DNA of 51,569 nt, taken from NCBI GenBank assembly GCA_036000965.1, contig DASYUT010000267.1, positions 1 to 51,569 of the forward strand, given 5' to 3'. The notes beneath the pieces were generated by a model, which was given only the letters and a program-made list of their open reading frames with translations, was not told where the DNA came from and did not search any database. Origin of the DNA: Actinomycetes bacterium. GTDB lineage: Bacteria; Actinomycetota; CALGFH01. A program made the position numbers and the translations under genes. How positions within the stretch are numbered: the first letter of the stretch is position 1; the number at the start of each line of letters is the position of its first letter. Below are positions 32,031 through 41,247 of this stretch, one piece after another.

Positions 32031-33212
32031 GTGGTCCGCATCCGCAGCGGCCGCGTGACCGCGATCCTCGCCCGGCGGCCCGGGGTGACCGAGGCCCTGG
32101 TCGCGATCGATCCCCGACCAGCGGCGGGAGCCCCGCCTCCTGGTCCGGGCGACCAAGGAGCAGGCCTCGGTGGCCCGGCCGGAGTGGGGCGGGCCGGGGA
32201 GCCCGCCATCGGCTACGACGCGGTCACGGGGCCGCTCGAGGTCGGCGACCGGGTCGTGCTGAACACCACCGCGGTCGCCCTGGGTCTGGGCACCGGCGGC
32301 TGGCACCTGGTCATGGCCAGGGTCGACCGGGACGGCGACCCCGGCCCCGGGCCGGGGCACGTGATGAAGGCCCGCTACACCCCGTCGCAGGTCCGGGTCC
32401 TGGCCGTGGAGGAGGAGGCGAGCCCGCACCGGGCCGCGCTGGCCGCCTGCGCCGACCTCGGCGGCCTGCCGGTGGTCTGCGCCGAGCTCCACTCGATGGT
32501 GCCGGTGGTCGCGGCGGCGGCCAGGGCGGTGGCCGACGGGCTGGCCGTCGCCTACGTCATGACCGACGGCGCCGCGCTGCCGCTCGCCTTCTCGCGCCTG
32601 GCCGCCGACCTTCGGGCCAGCGGGCTCGTGGCCGGGATCGTTACCACCGGCCAGGCGTTCGGTGGCGACCTGGAGGCGGTCACTCTGTACTCGGGCCTGA
32701 TCGCGGCCCGGGCGGTGCTCCGGGCCGACCTGGCCGTGGTCGCCCAGGGCCCGGGCGGCATAGGGTCGGGCACCCGGTACGGGTTCTCGGGCACCCAGGC
32801 CGCCGAGGCGGTCAACGCCACCGCCGCGCTCGGCGGCCGGCCCGTCGCCTGCCTGCGCATGTCGGTCGCTGACGGCCGGGCCCGGCACCGAGGGGTCAGC
32901 CACCACAGCCTGACCGGGCTCGGGCGGCTCGCGCTGGCCCGGGCCACCGTGGCCGTGCCCGTCCTCGACGACGAGGCGCTGGGCGCCGCGGTCGACCGGC
33001 AGCTCGCCGAGGCCGGCGTGGCCGCCCGCCACGACCTGGTCCGGGTCGCCGCCCCCGACCCGGCCAAGCTGCTCGCCGGCTGGGGCCTGCGGGTGGCCAC
33101 CATGGGCCGGGGCCCCGACGACGACCCGGTGTTCTTCGCCGCCGCGGCGGCCGCCGGTGCCCTGGCCGGCCGCCTGGCCGCCGGCCTCCCCGCTGCCGAG
33201 GCGGCCCGGTGA
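32031..33212 (+). CDS. DUF3866 protein, with two compensating frameshifts
   Basis: Most of the 393-residue frame matches DUF3866: VVRIRSGRVTAILA at the start, GDRVVLNTTAVALGLGTGGWHLV, HRGVSHHSLTGLG and a C-terminal GRGPDDDPVFFAAAAAAGALAG. Function is unknown. Between about 32112 and 32198 the main frame is unlike protein and has many A/T third positions. A neighbouring frame there reads DQRREPRLLVRATKEQ and ASVARPEW with all third positions G/C. So one extra base in CCCC (32112-32115) and one missing base in the G-run near 32185-32199 are inferred. It starts five bases after the SufR-like gene and overlaps the next gene (GTGA). Confidence 0.75.
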   Translation: MVRIRSGRVTAILARRPGVTEALVAIDPRPAAGAPPPGPGDQGAGLGGPAGVGRAGEPAIGYDAVTGPLEVGDRVVLNTTAVALGLGTGGWHLVMARVDRDGDPGPGPGHVMKARYTPSQVRVLAVEEEASPHRAALAACADLGGLPVVCAELHSMVPVVAAAARAVADGLAVAYVMTDGAALPLAFSRLAADLRASGLVAGIVTTGQAFGGDLEAVTLYSGLIAARAVLRADLAVVAQGPGGIGSGTRYGFSGTQAAEAVNATAALGGRPVACLRMSVADGRARHRGVSHHSLTGLGRLALARATVAVPVLDDEALGAAVDRQLAEAGVAARHDLVRVAAPDPAKLLAGWGLRVATMGRGPDDDPVFFAAAAAAGALAGRLAAGLPAAEAAR

Positions 33213-35062
33213 GCGCGGCCAGCCGGAACGGTGCCGGGAACCCTCCGGGAGGATCCGGGGACGCCCCGCGGGGCGTCCCGGCGGGCCGGCGGGCAGGCGT
33301 CCCGGCGGGCCGGAGCGGCGCGGCGCACCGGACAGGCGGGCCGGACAGGCGGCCAGGCGGCCCGGCGGCCCGGGTCTGGCGCTGGCTCGCCGGCCGCAGC
33401 GACGAGCAGGTGTTCGCTGCCTGCCTGGCCGGCATCGCGCTGGCCGTGGGGCTGTTCCTGGTGGTGCCGCTCGTCCCGCTGTTCGGCCCCATCCACCAGG
33501 TGCCGACCCAGCTCGACTACAACGTGGTCGGCAAGCCGGAGGGCGGGGTCACCGGGTTCTGGCTCCTGGCCATGGGCTCGTTCGGCTGCGCCGTGTGGCA
33601 GTGGCGGCGGGGCCGCCGCCCGAGCGGGCGGCTCCTGGTCGCCGGGGCCATCATGCTCACCCTGGTCTCGCTGCTGGTCCCGCCGTTCGCCTCCGAGGAC
33701 GTGTACGCCTACTCGTTCTACGGCAAGGTGCAGAGCACCTACGGCGTCAACCCCTACCTGTCGTTCCCCGAGCAGTACTCGTTCGACTCCTGGTACCACT
33801 TGTGGCCGTGGCGGCTGGTCGGGCCGGTGTACGGGCCGCCCTTCCTGCTGCTGCTCCGCGGCGTCGCCGCCCTGGCCGGACCGAGCCTGCTCGCTTTCGT
33901 GGTCGCCATGAAGCTGCTGCTCGTCGCGGCCGAGCTGCTGGCTGTCTGGCTGCTGGCGTGCGCGACCGCCGGTCCCCGCGGTCCCCGGGCGCCGGGTGCC
34001 ACCGCTGCCGGCGATCCCCGGGCGCCGGGCGCCGGCGGCACCGGCGATCTCCAACTGCGGGGTGCCGTCGGCACCGGCGACCCGGACGACGCCGGCACCG
34101 GCGACCCGGACGCCGGCACCGGCGACCAGGGCGACCCGCGCTGGCCGGTGCTGCTCATCGCCTGGAACCCGATGGTGATGCAGGCGGTCGCCATGTCCGC
34201 CCACGTCGACGCGCTGCTGCTGCTGGCCGTGGCCGGCGCCGTGCTCGCCCACCGTAGGGGCCACCGGCTCGTCGCGTTCCTGCTGCTGGTGCTCACCTTC
34301 CTGTTCAAGATGTACATGGGGCCGGTCGCCGCCCTCTACGCGCTGTGGCTGGCGTTCGCGGGCGCGCCGCGGGCTGGTTCCCTGGGCCGCCGGCTCGCCC
34401 ACGTCGCGGGCCTCGGCGCCCTTGGCGCCGCGGTCACCGCCCTCACCTACCTGCCCTACGCGAGCGCGGGCACGAAGCTGTTCTCCAGCGCGCTCGACGT
34501 GAGCGGCCACTTCTCCACCGGCAGCCCGCCGAACCTGGTCCGGCGGGCGCTCGCCGCCGTGCTGCCCGCCTTCGGGGTGGTGGACACCACCGCAGCGGCC
34601 GTCAGCGACCAGGTCGCCCGGCTGGGCGCCGTCGCCGCCATCCTGGTCGCGTTCGCCCTGGTCGCGCGGAAGGTGGTGCGCGCCACCGACCCGTGGCCGC
34701 CGATCGCCACCTACTTCCTGGCCTACCTGCTGCTCACGCCCTGGGTGTTCTACTGGCACGAGCTGCCGCTGCTCGGGTTCGTCGCGGTGATCCCGTGGGG
34801 GGTGACCAGCCTCGTGGCGGTCGTGCTGTCGATGACGCTGGTGCCGCTGGCGCCCCGGCCCCCCCGAGCGGGGGTGAGCATGGGCGGGCCGACCGCCGCC
34901 CGGGAGCTCGGCAACACCGTGGCCGGCCTGGCCGAGCGGTACGGCGCGGCGTTCGTCGCGCTCTGGCTGGGGCTGGCCCGGCGCCGCCGGGCGGCCGCCC
35001 TGCCTCCGGGCGCGGGGGAGCCCGGGCCGGCGGCGCCTGCCCGGGTCACATCGACGCGATGA
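33209..35062 (+). CDS. GT-C polyprenol-phosphate mannosyltransferase-like membrane protein
   Basis: A multi-pass protein (about 12 helices) with the GT-C acidic loop after the first helices: [23 protein letters not shown], resembling actinobacterial alpha-mannosyltransferases of the PimE/MptA type that use polyprenyl-phosphate-mannose outside the membrane. The first ~55 residues and residues ~254-311 are Gly/Pro/Asp-rich low complexity ([18 protein letters not shown]) coded by GC-rich DNA repeats, the second lying in a loop between helices. The GTG start overlaps the DUF3866 stop. The 3' end overlaps the convergent pafA gene by 17 bases. Confidence 0.78.
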   Translation: MSAASRNGAGNPPGGSGDAPRGVPAGRRAGVPAGRSGAAHRTGGPDRRPGGPAARVWRWLAGRSDEQVFAACLAGIALAVGLFLVVPLVPLFGPIHQVPTQLDYNVVGKPEGGVTGFWLLAMGSFGCAVWQWRRGRRPSGRLLVAGAIMLTLVSLLVPPFASEDVYAYSFYGKVQSTYGVNPYLSFPEQYSFDSWYHLWPWRLVGPVYGPPFLLLLRGVAALAGPSLLAFVVAMKLLLVAAELLAVWLLACATAGPRGPRAPGATAAGDPRAPGAGGTGDLQLRGAVGTGDPDDAGTGDPDAGTGDQGDPRWPVLLIAWNPMVMQAVAMSAHVDALLLLAVAGAVLAHRRGHRLVAFLLLVLTFLFKMYMGPVAALYALWLAFAGAPRAGSLGRRLAHVAGLGALGAAVTALTYLPYASAGTKLFSSALDVSGHFSTGSPPNLVRRALAAVLPAFGVVDTTAAAVSDQVARLGAVAAILVAFALVARKVVRATDPWPPIATYFLAYLLLTPWVFYWHELPLLGFVAVIPWGVTSLVAVVLSMTLVPLAPRPPRAGVSMGGPTAARELGNTVAGLAERYGAAFVALWLGLARRRRAAALPPGAGEPGPAAPARVTSTR

Positions 35063-36401
35063 GCTTGTCGACCCGGTCGTCGTGGGCGCGGAACGGGTCC
35101 TTGCAGAGCACGGTCCGCTGCGCCTGGTCGTTCAGCTTCAGGTGCACCCAGTCGACGGTGTAGTCGCGGCGGCGCTCCTTGGCCTGGCGGATGAACTCGC
35201 CCCGCAGCCGGGCCCGGGTCGTCTGGGGCGGCTCCTGGGTGGCCCGGTCGATGGCCCGGTCGTCGCACACCCGCTCGACCGCGCCGCTCCGTTCGAGCAG
35301 GTAGTACAGGCCGCGCTTGCGGTTGACGTCGTGGTAGGTGAGGTCCATCAGCGCGACCTTGGGGTGGGACAGGGGCATCCCGTCCCTGGCCCGGGCCCGC
35401 TCGATCAGCAGGTACTTGGTCACCCAGTCGACCTGGCGGCCGATGCGGTCGAGCTCCTGGGCCTCGAGCGCGTCGAGCACGTGGCCCCACATCGACACGA
35501 CCTTCTTGGCCACCGGGTCGTCGCGGCGGTCGACGAACCGGACCGCCTTGTCGAAGTACTCCCGCTGGATCTCGAGGGCACTCGCCTCCCGGCCGGTGGC
35601 CAGGCGGACCTTGCGCCGGCAGGTCATGTCGTGGGAGATCTCCCGGATGGCCCGGATCGGGTTCTCGAGGGTCAGGTCGCGCAGGACGGTGGCCTCCTCG
35701 ACCATCGAGAGCACGAGGTCGGTGGCGCCCACCTTGAGGAACGCCGACCACTCCGACATGTTGGAGTCGCCCACGATCACGTGCAGGCGCCGGTAGCGCT
35801 CGGCGTCGGCGTGGGGCTCGTCGCGGGTGTTGATGATCGGGCGTGAGCGGGTGGTGGCCGACGACACGCCCTCCCAGATGTGCTCGGCCCGCTGGGCGAT
35901 GCAGTACACCGCGCCGCGGGGGGTCGCGAGCACCTTGCCGGCCCCGCACAGGATCTGGCGGGAGACGAAGAACGGGATCAGCACGTCGGCCAGGCGCTGG
36001 AACTCGCCGTACCGGGACACCAGGTAGTTCTCGTGGCAGCCGTAGGAGTTGCCGGCCGAGTCGGTGTTGTTCTTGAACAGGAAGATCTGCCCGGCGATGC
36101 CCTCCTCGTGCAGGCGGGCCTCGGCCGCCGCGAGCAGGCTCTCGAGGATGCGCTCACCCGCCTTGTCGTGGGTGATCAGCTCCTCCACCGAGTCGCACTC
36201 GGGCGTGGCGTACTCGGGGTGGGAGCCCACGTCGAGGTAGAGGCGGGCGCCGTTCTCGAGGAAGACGTTGGAGGACCGGCCCCAGGACACCACGCGGCGG
36301 AACAGGTAGCGGGCGACCTCGTCCGGCGAGAGCCGGCGCTGGCCTCGGAACGTGCACGTGACCCCGTACTCGTTTTCGAGGCCGAAAATCCGCCGATCCA
36401 T
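35046..36401 (-). CDS. pafA: Pup-protein ligase PafA
   Basis: Carboxylate-amine ligase fold: GLENEYGV at the N-terminus (Glu9 binds Mg-ATP), [16 protein letters not shown] with the catalytic base Asp57, [21 protein letters not shown], and [26 protein letters not shown]. It joins the C-terminal Glu of deamidated Pup to target lysines. The Dop-specific loop after the first helices is absent, which separates it from the paralogue Dop at 41.7 kb. It is not directly joined to the prc genes; a GGTAGCAT-N6-ATG element suggests its own leaderless promoter. Confidence 0.96.
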   Translation of the reverse strand: MDRRIFGLENEYGVTCTFRGQRRLSPDEVARYLFRRVVSWGRSSNVFLENGARLYLDVGSHPEYATPECDSVEELITHDKAGERILESLLAAAEARLHEEGIAGQIFLFKNNTDSAGNSYGCHENYLVSRYGEFQRLADVLIPFFVSRQILCGAGKVLATPRGAVYCIAQRAEHIWEGVSSATTRSRPIINTRDEPHADAERYRRLHVIVGDSNMSEWSAFLKVGATDLVLSMVEEATVLRDLTLENPIRAIREISHDMTCRRKVRLATGREASALEIQREYFDKAVRFVDRRDDPVAKKVVSMWGHVLDALEAQELDRIGRQVDWVTKYLLIERARARDGMPLSHPKVALMDLTYHDVNRKRGLYYLLERSGAVERVCDDRAIDRATQEPPQTTRARLRGEFIRQAKERRRDYTVDWVHLKLNDQAQRTVLCKDPFRAHDDRVDKLIASM

Positions 36402-36407
36402 GCGCTC

Positions 36408-36413
36408 ATGCTA
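36408..36413 (-). promoter_or_regulatory. Putative -10 box, leaderless pafA transcript
   Basis: GG-TAGCAT, six bases, ATG; same as pafB. The rest of the 36402-36523 gap shows no gene. Confidence 0.55.
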
Positions 36414-36523
36414 CCGGTCCCCGCCATGCCGTGGGGGATGTCGACTCGCCCCAGATCACGGGAGCGCAGATCCTCGATGAGGTGGCCCTCGACCACCCGA
36501 AAGAGACGTCGACCCGCCCGCGG

Positions 36524-37975
36524 TCACGGGACGGGCAGGGGGCGGTCCCGGGCGGTAAGGGCGAGCAGCACGATCGCAGTCGTCCAGGCGATGGGCGCCA
36601 CCGACCGGGGCGCGCCGTCCCCGCGGCGGACCCGCTCCGGGAACGCGCCCAGGGTCGTGCGGTGATCCAGCAGCCAGCCGAGCCGCCGGTCGGCCACGGC
36701 CCGGTCCCCCGAGGCCGTCTCGGCCAGGGCGAGCGCGGCGGTGGCCGGTGTCCACGGGTCGCCGCCGCGCCAGGGCGACCCCGGAACCGCCCCGCCGCCC
36801 CCGCCCGAGGCCAACCGCTGGGCCGCGGCGGCGACCGCGGCCCGCACGGCCGGGTCGGGTGGCTGGAACGGCGGAGCCAGCCAGGCCACGGCGGCGTCGG
36901 GCCCGCCTCCGTAGGGCGAGTGCCGGTAGACCAGCCCGAGCCCGGCGAAGCGGGTGCGCACCGCCCGGGCGAGGCGGCCGGACGCCCGCTCGTAGCGGGC
37001 CAGGGCGGCCACGTCGCCGGCCGCCCCGGCCAGCCGGGCGGCCGCGCGCAACCCGGCCAGCAGGGCGGCCGCCGTGCCGAGGGTCGGGGCGTGCTCGGTC
37101 CGCTCCCAGTAGTCGGGGCCGGGCGGCGGCAGCCCCTGGGCGTCGAGCGAGCCGGCGGCCGCGTCGGCGGCCGCCCGCACCATCGGCCACACCCGCCCGA
37201 CCAGCGCCCGGTCGGCCCCCTGCCCGGTGGCCAGAAACGCCGCCCAGCAGACCCAGCCGGTCGCGTCGAGCTGGGACGGGCGCCCGTCGGCGACCGGGGC
37301 GCCGTCCGGGCGGGAGCGGGCCGGCCAGGTGCCGTCGGGCCGCTGGGTGCGGCCCAGGAACCCGAGGATCGCCTGGCTCTCGGCGCCGTGGCCGGTGGCG
37401 TGGAACGCGGCGGCCACGAAGCTCGCGTCCCGGGGCCACACAAAGGCCCAGTAGGGCGCCTCGGCGGCGACCGCGGCCCCGCCCGGGCGGAGCAGCAGGC
37501 GCAGGAAGAGCAGGGAGCGGGCAGCCGCGTCGCGCTCGGCCGGGGTCCGGCCCGGGACGGTCCCGGCCGCGAGCCAGGCTCGGTCGGCCGCTGCCGCGGC
37601 CAGGGCGCCCGGGTCGTCCGCGGCCACGGTGACCGCTGCCTTCGCCCCCGGCGGCAGGTAGCGCAGACCAGCCCCGCCGGGCAGCCGCAGCACCGTGCTG
37701 CCCGGCAGGTACGCGAGCCCGCGGGCCTCGCCGGGTCCGATGCCGAGCAGGGTCGCGTCGTTGCCGAGCAGCCCGGCCGAGAACAGCGGGGGCGATGCGC
37801 TCAGCCGGTTCGCCCCGAGCAGGCCGGCGAGCATCAGCCCAGCCGTGGCCCCGGTGGCCAGGCGGCGAACGGTGATGGTTCTGGTGGTCTGGCGCCGGAG
37901 GGGGGTGGCCCTGCGGGCCTGGCGCCGGAGGGGGGTGGCCCGGGTGGCCAGGCGGCGGAAGGGGAGCCGGCGCAT
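36524..37975 (-). CDS. Glucoamylase-like (alpha/alpha)6 protein, probably exported
   Basis: GH15-like features: YWAFVWPRDASFVAAAFHATGH, the DGAPVADGRPSQLDATGWVCWA block, PDYWERTEHAPTLGTAAA with an acidic residue in the active-site region, and a late WTPATAALALAE. It would hydrolyse alpha-glucosidic bonds, though catalytic identity is not certain. A short hydrophobic segment (residues ~43-55) follows an unusual Arg-rich leader made of four 10-residue repeats (RRLATRATPL, RRQARRATPL, RRQTTRTITV). The leader could resemble an over-long Tat/Sec signal. It starts nine bases after the metallopeptidase stop, so it is in the prcBA operon. Confidence 0.75.
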   Translation of the reverse strand: MRRLPFRRLATRATPLRRQARRATPLRRQTTRTITVRRLATGATAGLMLAGLLGANRLSASPPLFSAGLLGNDATLLGIGPGEARGLAYLPGSTVLRLPGGAGLRYLPPGAKAAVTVAADDPGALAAAAADRAWLAAGTVPGRTPAERDAAARSLLFLRLLLRPGGAAVAAEAPYWAFVWPRDASFVAAAFHATGHGAESQAILGFLGRTQRPDGTWPARSRPDGAPVADGRPSQLDATGWVCWAAFLATGQGADRALVGRVWPMVRAAADAAAGSLDAQGLPPPGPDYWERTEHAPTLGTAAALLAGLRAAARLAGAAGDVAALARYERASGRLARAVRTRFAGLGLVYRHSPYGGGPDAAVAWLAPPFQPPDPAVRAAVAAAAQRLASGGGGGAVPGSPWRGGDPWTPATAALALAETASGDRAVADRRLGWLLDHRTTLGAFPERVRRGDGAPRSVAPIAWTTAIVLLALTARDRPLPVP

Positions 37976-37980
37976 CAGCC
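37861..37980. repeat. 30-bp repeat, four units, coding the leader of the glucoamylase-like protein
   Basis: Units at 37861, 37891, 37921 and 37951 share GGCGCCGGAGGGGGGTGGCC-like sequence. The period is a multiple of three and preserves the frame. Confidence 0.85.
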
Positions 37981-37984
37981 GGCC

Positions 37985-39631
37985 TCAGGGCCGGCCGAGG
38001 CCGCTCGACAGCTTGACGAGGGTCGGGCGGTCGGGTGCCGACAGCAACGTCGCGCGGGTGTCCCGGCAGGCCAGGGCAAGCTCCTGGCCGTGGCCCGACC
38101 AGCGGCCCGGGCCGACGGTCGGGCCGAACCGGGCCGTGGCCCAGCGGGCCGAGGCCCGGCAGAACTCGCTCGCCTCGCCCGGTGAGTCCCAGACCGTGCG
38201 CAGCACCAGGGCGGTGCGCCCGCCGCGCTCGAAGGTGCGCAGCCGCCCGCCGTCCCAGCCCTCGGCGGCCGCCTCGGCCACCGTGACCGGCAGCTCCCCG
38301 GCGAGCACGAGCTGGGTGTCGAACTCGCCCCACTGGACCTCGGCGGCCGGCCGCCACCCGGCGCCGAGGGCACGGGCGAGGTCGGGCACGGCAACCGGCT
38401 GGGGCCGGTCCCGCGTGAGGTACTTCTCGGGGTGCATGACCTGTTCGGTCGAGGTGGGCGGGTCGGTGTAGGCGCGGTTGACCGCGGCCCAGCCGCCGCG
38501 GTCGTACAGGGCGTGGACGAACGAGAGCCCGGTCTGGTACGGGAACAGCAGCGACTCCCGGAGCGCGGCGGGCGCCGCGTCCAGCTTGGGGGTGCGCTCC
38601 CGCGACGCCGTGGCGGCGACCGCCAGCTGCTGGGCGGTGGTCAGCTCCTCGGTGAGGTAGCGCTGCATGGTGAGGGTCGCGTCACCCTCGGCCAGAGCGC
38701 TGTAGGCGGCCACCTCGTCGTCGCGGCCCTGGGCCTGGAGCCGGTCCGATCGGGTGAGGTCGAAGTGCTGGTCGGTGACGGCATGGGTCAGCTCGTGGGA
38801 GAGCACGAACTCGGCGTACGGGTCGAGCCCCTGGCTGGAGCGCACGTACAGCCGCCCCTTGCCCGGCGGCTTGCCAGGGACGTAGAAGCCGAGCACGGTC
38901 TCGGCCTGGACCGAGCGGATCAGCTTGGGCAGGTTGGTGTCCGGACGCAGCTCGCCCAGCAGCACCAGGGCGCGACCCTGCCGGGTCAGGGCCGCCTCGT
39001 CGGTGTCGTCGTCGATCGCGCGCAGCAGCTCGGTGGCGAGCTTGGCCGGGGGCAGGATCTTGGTCGGCACCGCGCGGGTGAACCGCAGGCCCCGGACCTG
39101 CTCCACCCGGCGCTCGACCCCCGCGATGGCGACCCGCGCCTGGCCGTTGGCCGGCGGGGCGCTCGCCGGCGGCGCGGTCGACGCCGGCGGGGCGGGCGTC
39201 GTGGCCGGCGCGGCGCTCCGGTCCCGGCTGCGGGCGGCCAGGGACAGGCCGCCCCCTGCGGCCAGCACGGCCAGCAGCGCGACGACCAGCACGGCGGGCA
39301 GCAGGGCGCCCCGCCGCGGGGACGGCGGCGGCACCGGCGGCGGCCACTGCCCAGGCACCGGCGGCCACTGCCCAGGCTCCCGCCCTCGCGGGCCCGGGGA
39401 TCCTCGAGCCGGCCACCCCTGCGTTCCCGGGGGCGGCTGGGGCGACCCCCACTGCGGCCGGGCGCCGGGGGGCTGTGAGCCGGCAGGCGGGGTCGACCCC
39501 CACTGTGGCCGGGCGCCGGGGGGCGGCGGGCCAGGTGGCGGCAGCCAGGCCGGCCGGTCCGGCTGCGGCGGCTCGTCCCCGTCTGGAGGCACCCCGGGGG
39601 AGGAAGGCGGAGCGGGGGCGTCGTCGCTCAC
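37985..39631 (-). CDS. Membrane-anchored zinc metallopeptidase-like protein
   Basis: A Pro/Gly-rich cytoplasmic segment (about residues 1-105, with repeated GARPQWGS), one membrane helix (ALLPAVLVVALLAVLAAGG), a Pro/Ala linker and an outside domain. That domain has SHELTHAVTDQHFDL (HELTH at 279-283) and a downstream ALAEGDAT that could supply the third ligand, so a gluzincin-like zinc site is likely. Substrate is unknown. GTG start with GAGGG seven bases upstream, 34 bases after prcA; it belongs to the same transcript. A surface peptidase in the proteasome operon is unusual. Confidence 0.75.
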   Translation of the reverse strand: MSDDAPAPPSSPGVPPDGDEPPQPDRPAWLPPPGPPPPGARPQWGSTPPAGSQPPGARPQWGSPQPPPGTQGWPARGSPGPRGREPGQWPPVPGQWPPPVPPPSPRRGALLPAVLVVALLAVLAAGGGLSLAARSRDRSAAPATTPAPPASTAPPASAPPANGQARVAIAGVERRVEQVRGLRFTRAVPTKILPPAKLATELLRAIDDDTDEAALTRQGRALVLLGELRPDTNLPKLIRSVQAETVLGFYVPGKPPGKGRLYVRSSQGLDPYAEFVLSHELTHAVTDQHFDLTRSDRLQAQGRDDEVAAYSALAEGDATLTMQRYLTEELTTAQQLAVAATASRERTPKLDAAPAALRESLLFPYQTGLSFVHALYDRGGWAAVNRAYTDPPTSTEQVMHPEKYLTRDRPQPVAVPDLARALGAGWRPAAEVQWGEFDTQLVLAGELPVTVAEAAAEGWDGGRLRTFERGGRTALVLRTVWDSPGEASEFCRASARWATARFGPTVGPGRWSGHGQELALACRDTRATLLSAPDRPTLVKLSSGLGRP

Positions 39632-39665
39632 GCGGTGCCCTCGGTCTCCGGGGGCGGCCTCGCGA

Positions 39666-40418
39666 TCACGTCGAGCCCTTGGCCGCTCCGGCTCCGGTTT
39701 CCGGGCCGGCCCCGTTCGCGGCGCCGGCGCGCGCGCCCGTCCCCGTCCGGGCGGTGACTTCCTCTTGCGACAGGCGCCGGAACGACCGCCGCGGGCGGCC
39801 GCGCTCGAGCACGGCGACCTCGAGCCGAGCGGTGCTGTCGCCGCTCGGGGTGGCGGCGCGCAGGGTACGCACGGCCAGGTCGGTCGCGCCGCCAAGGTCC
39901 AGGCCCTCGCTGTAGCTCCGCTGCAGCTCCGCGTTCAGCTCGTCGGACTGGCCGCCCATGGCCAGGAAGCCCTTGCGGTCCACCACCGTCCCGTCGTAGA
40001 GCACGTGGTAGAGCGCGTTGGCGGCGCCCTCGGTGCCCACCTCGGCCACGCACAGCTCGATCTCGTACGGCTTGGGCTCCTGGATGAAGATCTGGCCGAG
40101 GTTCTGGGAGTAGAAGTTGGCGATGGCCCGCGAGGTGACGTCCTCGCGGCCGTAGGCGTAGCCGCGGATGTCGGCCAGGCGGACGCCGGCGACCCGCAGG
40201 TTCTCGAGCTCTGAGAACTTGCCCACGGCGGCGAAGGCGATCCGGTCGTAGATCTCGGCGATCTTGTGAAGGTGGCTGGACGGGTTCTCGGCGACGAAGA
40301 CGATGCCGCCCGCGTACTCCAGCACCACCAGCGGGCGCCCGCGTGAGATGCCCTTGCGGGCGAAGTCCGCCTTGTCCTTCATCTGCTGCTCGGGCGAGAC
40401 GTAGAACCCCATGCTCAT
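39666..40418 (-). CDS. prcA: 20S proteasome alpha subunit
   Basis: Alpha-type proteasome fold: MGFYVSPEQQMKDKADFARKGISRGRPLVVLEY near the N-terminus, including the RKGISRGR segment that lines the ring, then KFSELENLRVAGVRLADIRGY and YYDGTVVDRKG-like sequence. No catalytic Thr, as expected. The ~50-residue C-terminal tail is variable. The alpha ring gates the core and docks the ARC ATPase. ATG is coupled to prcB (six bases after its stop), with GGGGAGGGG spanning that stop as the ribosome site. Confidence 0.95.
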   Translation of the reverse strand: MSMGFYVSPEQQMKDKADFARKGISRGRPLVVLEYAGGIVFVAENPSSHLHKIAEIYDRIAFAAVGKFSELENLRVAGVRLADIRGYAYGREDVTSRAIANFYSQNLGQIFIQEPKPYEIELCVAEVGTEGAANALYHVLYDGTVVDRKGFLAMGGQSDELNAELQRSYSEGLDLGGATDLAVRTLRAATPSGDSTARLEVAVLERGRPRRSFRRLSQEEVTARTGTGARAGAANGAGPETGAGAAKGST

Positions 40419-40424
40419 CTGGTG

Positions 40425-41216
40425 CTACCCCTCCCCTCGGCCACGGGCTTCCACGATCCGCTCGGTCGCCGCCCGCAGATCGTCGTCGCTTACGCGCTGG
40501 TACCCCTCGGCGGTCACCGTGGCCACGATCGGGAAGATCCCCCGGATCAGGTCGGGGCCTCCGGTGCCGGCGTCCTCGTCGGCCGCGTCGTACAGCGCCT
40601 CGACGAGCACGTCCACGGCGCTGGCACGGTCCATGTCGTGGCGGTAGCGTTTCTTCAGACTGCCGCGTGCGTCCTTGCCGCCCGAGCCGTTGGCGTGGTA
40701 GTCGGTGTCCTCGTAGCGGCCGCCGGTGACGTCGTAGCGGAAGATCCGCCCGGTCTCCTTGCGCTGGTCGTAGCCGGAGAACAGGGGCACGACAACCAGG
40801 CCCTGCATGGCCAGGGGCAGGTTGGTGCGCACCATCTGGCCCAGCTTGTTGGCCTTGCCCTCGAGCGAGAGGGTCAGGCCCTCGACCTTCTCGTAGTGCT
40901 CCAGCTCGGTCTGGAACAGGCGCACCATCTCGATCGCGGGCCCGGCCGCCCCGGCGATCGCCACCGCCGAGTAGTCGTCGGCCGGGAACACCTTCTCGAT
41001 GTCGCGCTGGGCGATCGAGAGCCCCTCGGTGGCGCGCCGGTCCCCGCCGATGACCACCCCGTCGGTGTACCGGAGCGCGGCCACCGTGGTCGCGTGCGGC
41101 ACCTCCGTCAGCGGCCCGCCGAGCGCCGGCGGCGCGAGCAGCTCGGGCGCGTACGACCGCAACGCGTCGATGAACGACGGGCTGAACAGCGCCGGGCCGT
41201 TCAGTGGGTCCCTCAC
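40425..41216 (-). CDS. prcB: 20S proteasome beta subunit, catalytic
   Basis: A 42-residue propeptide ends at PHA, and the mature enzyme starts at Thr43 (TTVAALRYTDGVVIGGDRRAT), the N-terminal nucleophile formed by self-cleavage. The catalytic Lys lies in RDIEKVF and the Ser/Asp helpers in the C-terminal half (GRYEDTDYHANGSGG). It degrades proteins threaded by ARC. The GTG start is preceded by AAGGGAG. It follows the endonuclease-VII-like ORF after 31 bases in the dop-pup-prcBA order. Confidence 0.96.
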   Translation of the reverse strand: MRDPLNGPALFSPSFIDALRSYAPELLAPPALGGPLTEVPHATTVAALRYTDGVVIGGDRRATEGLSIAQRDIEKVFPADDYSAVAIAGAAGPAIEMVRLFQTELEHYEKVEGLTLSLEGKANKLGQMVRTNLPLAMQGLVVVPLFSGYDQRKETGRIFRYDVTGGRYEDTDYHANGSGGKDARGSLKKRYRHDMDRASAVDVLVEALYDAADEDAGTGGPDLIRGIFPIVATVTAEGYQRVSDDDLRAATERIVEARGRGEG

Positions 41217-41247
41217 CAGACTCCCTTCGTAAGCTTCGTCAGGTTGA

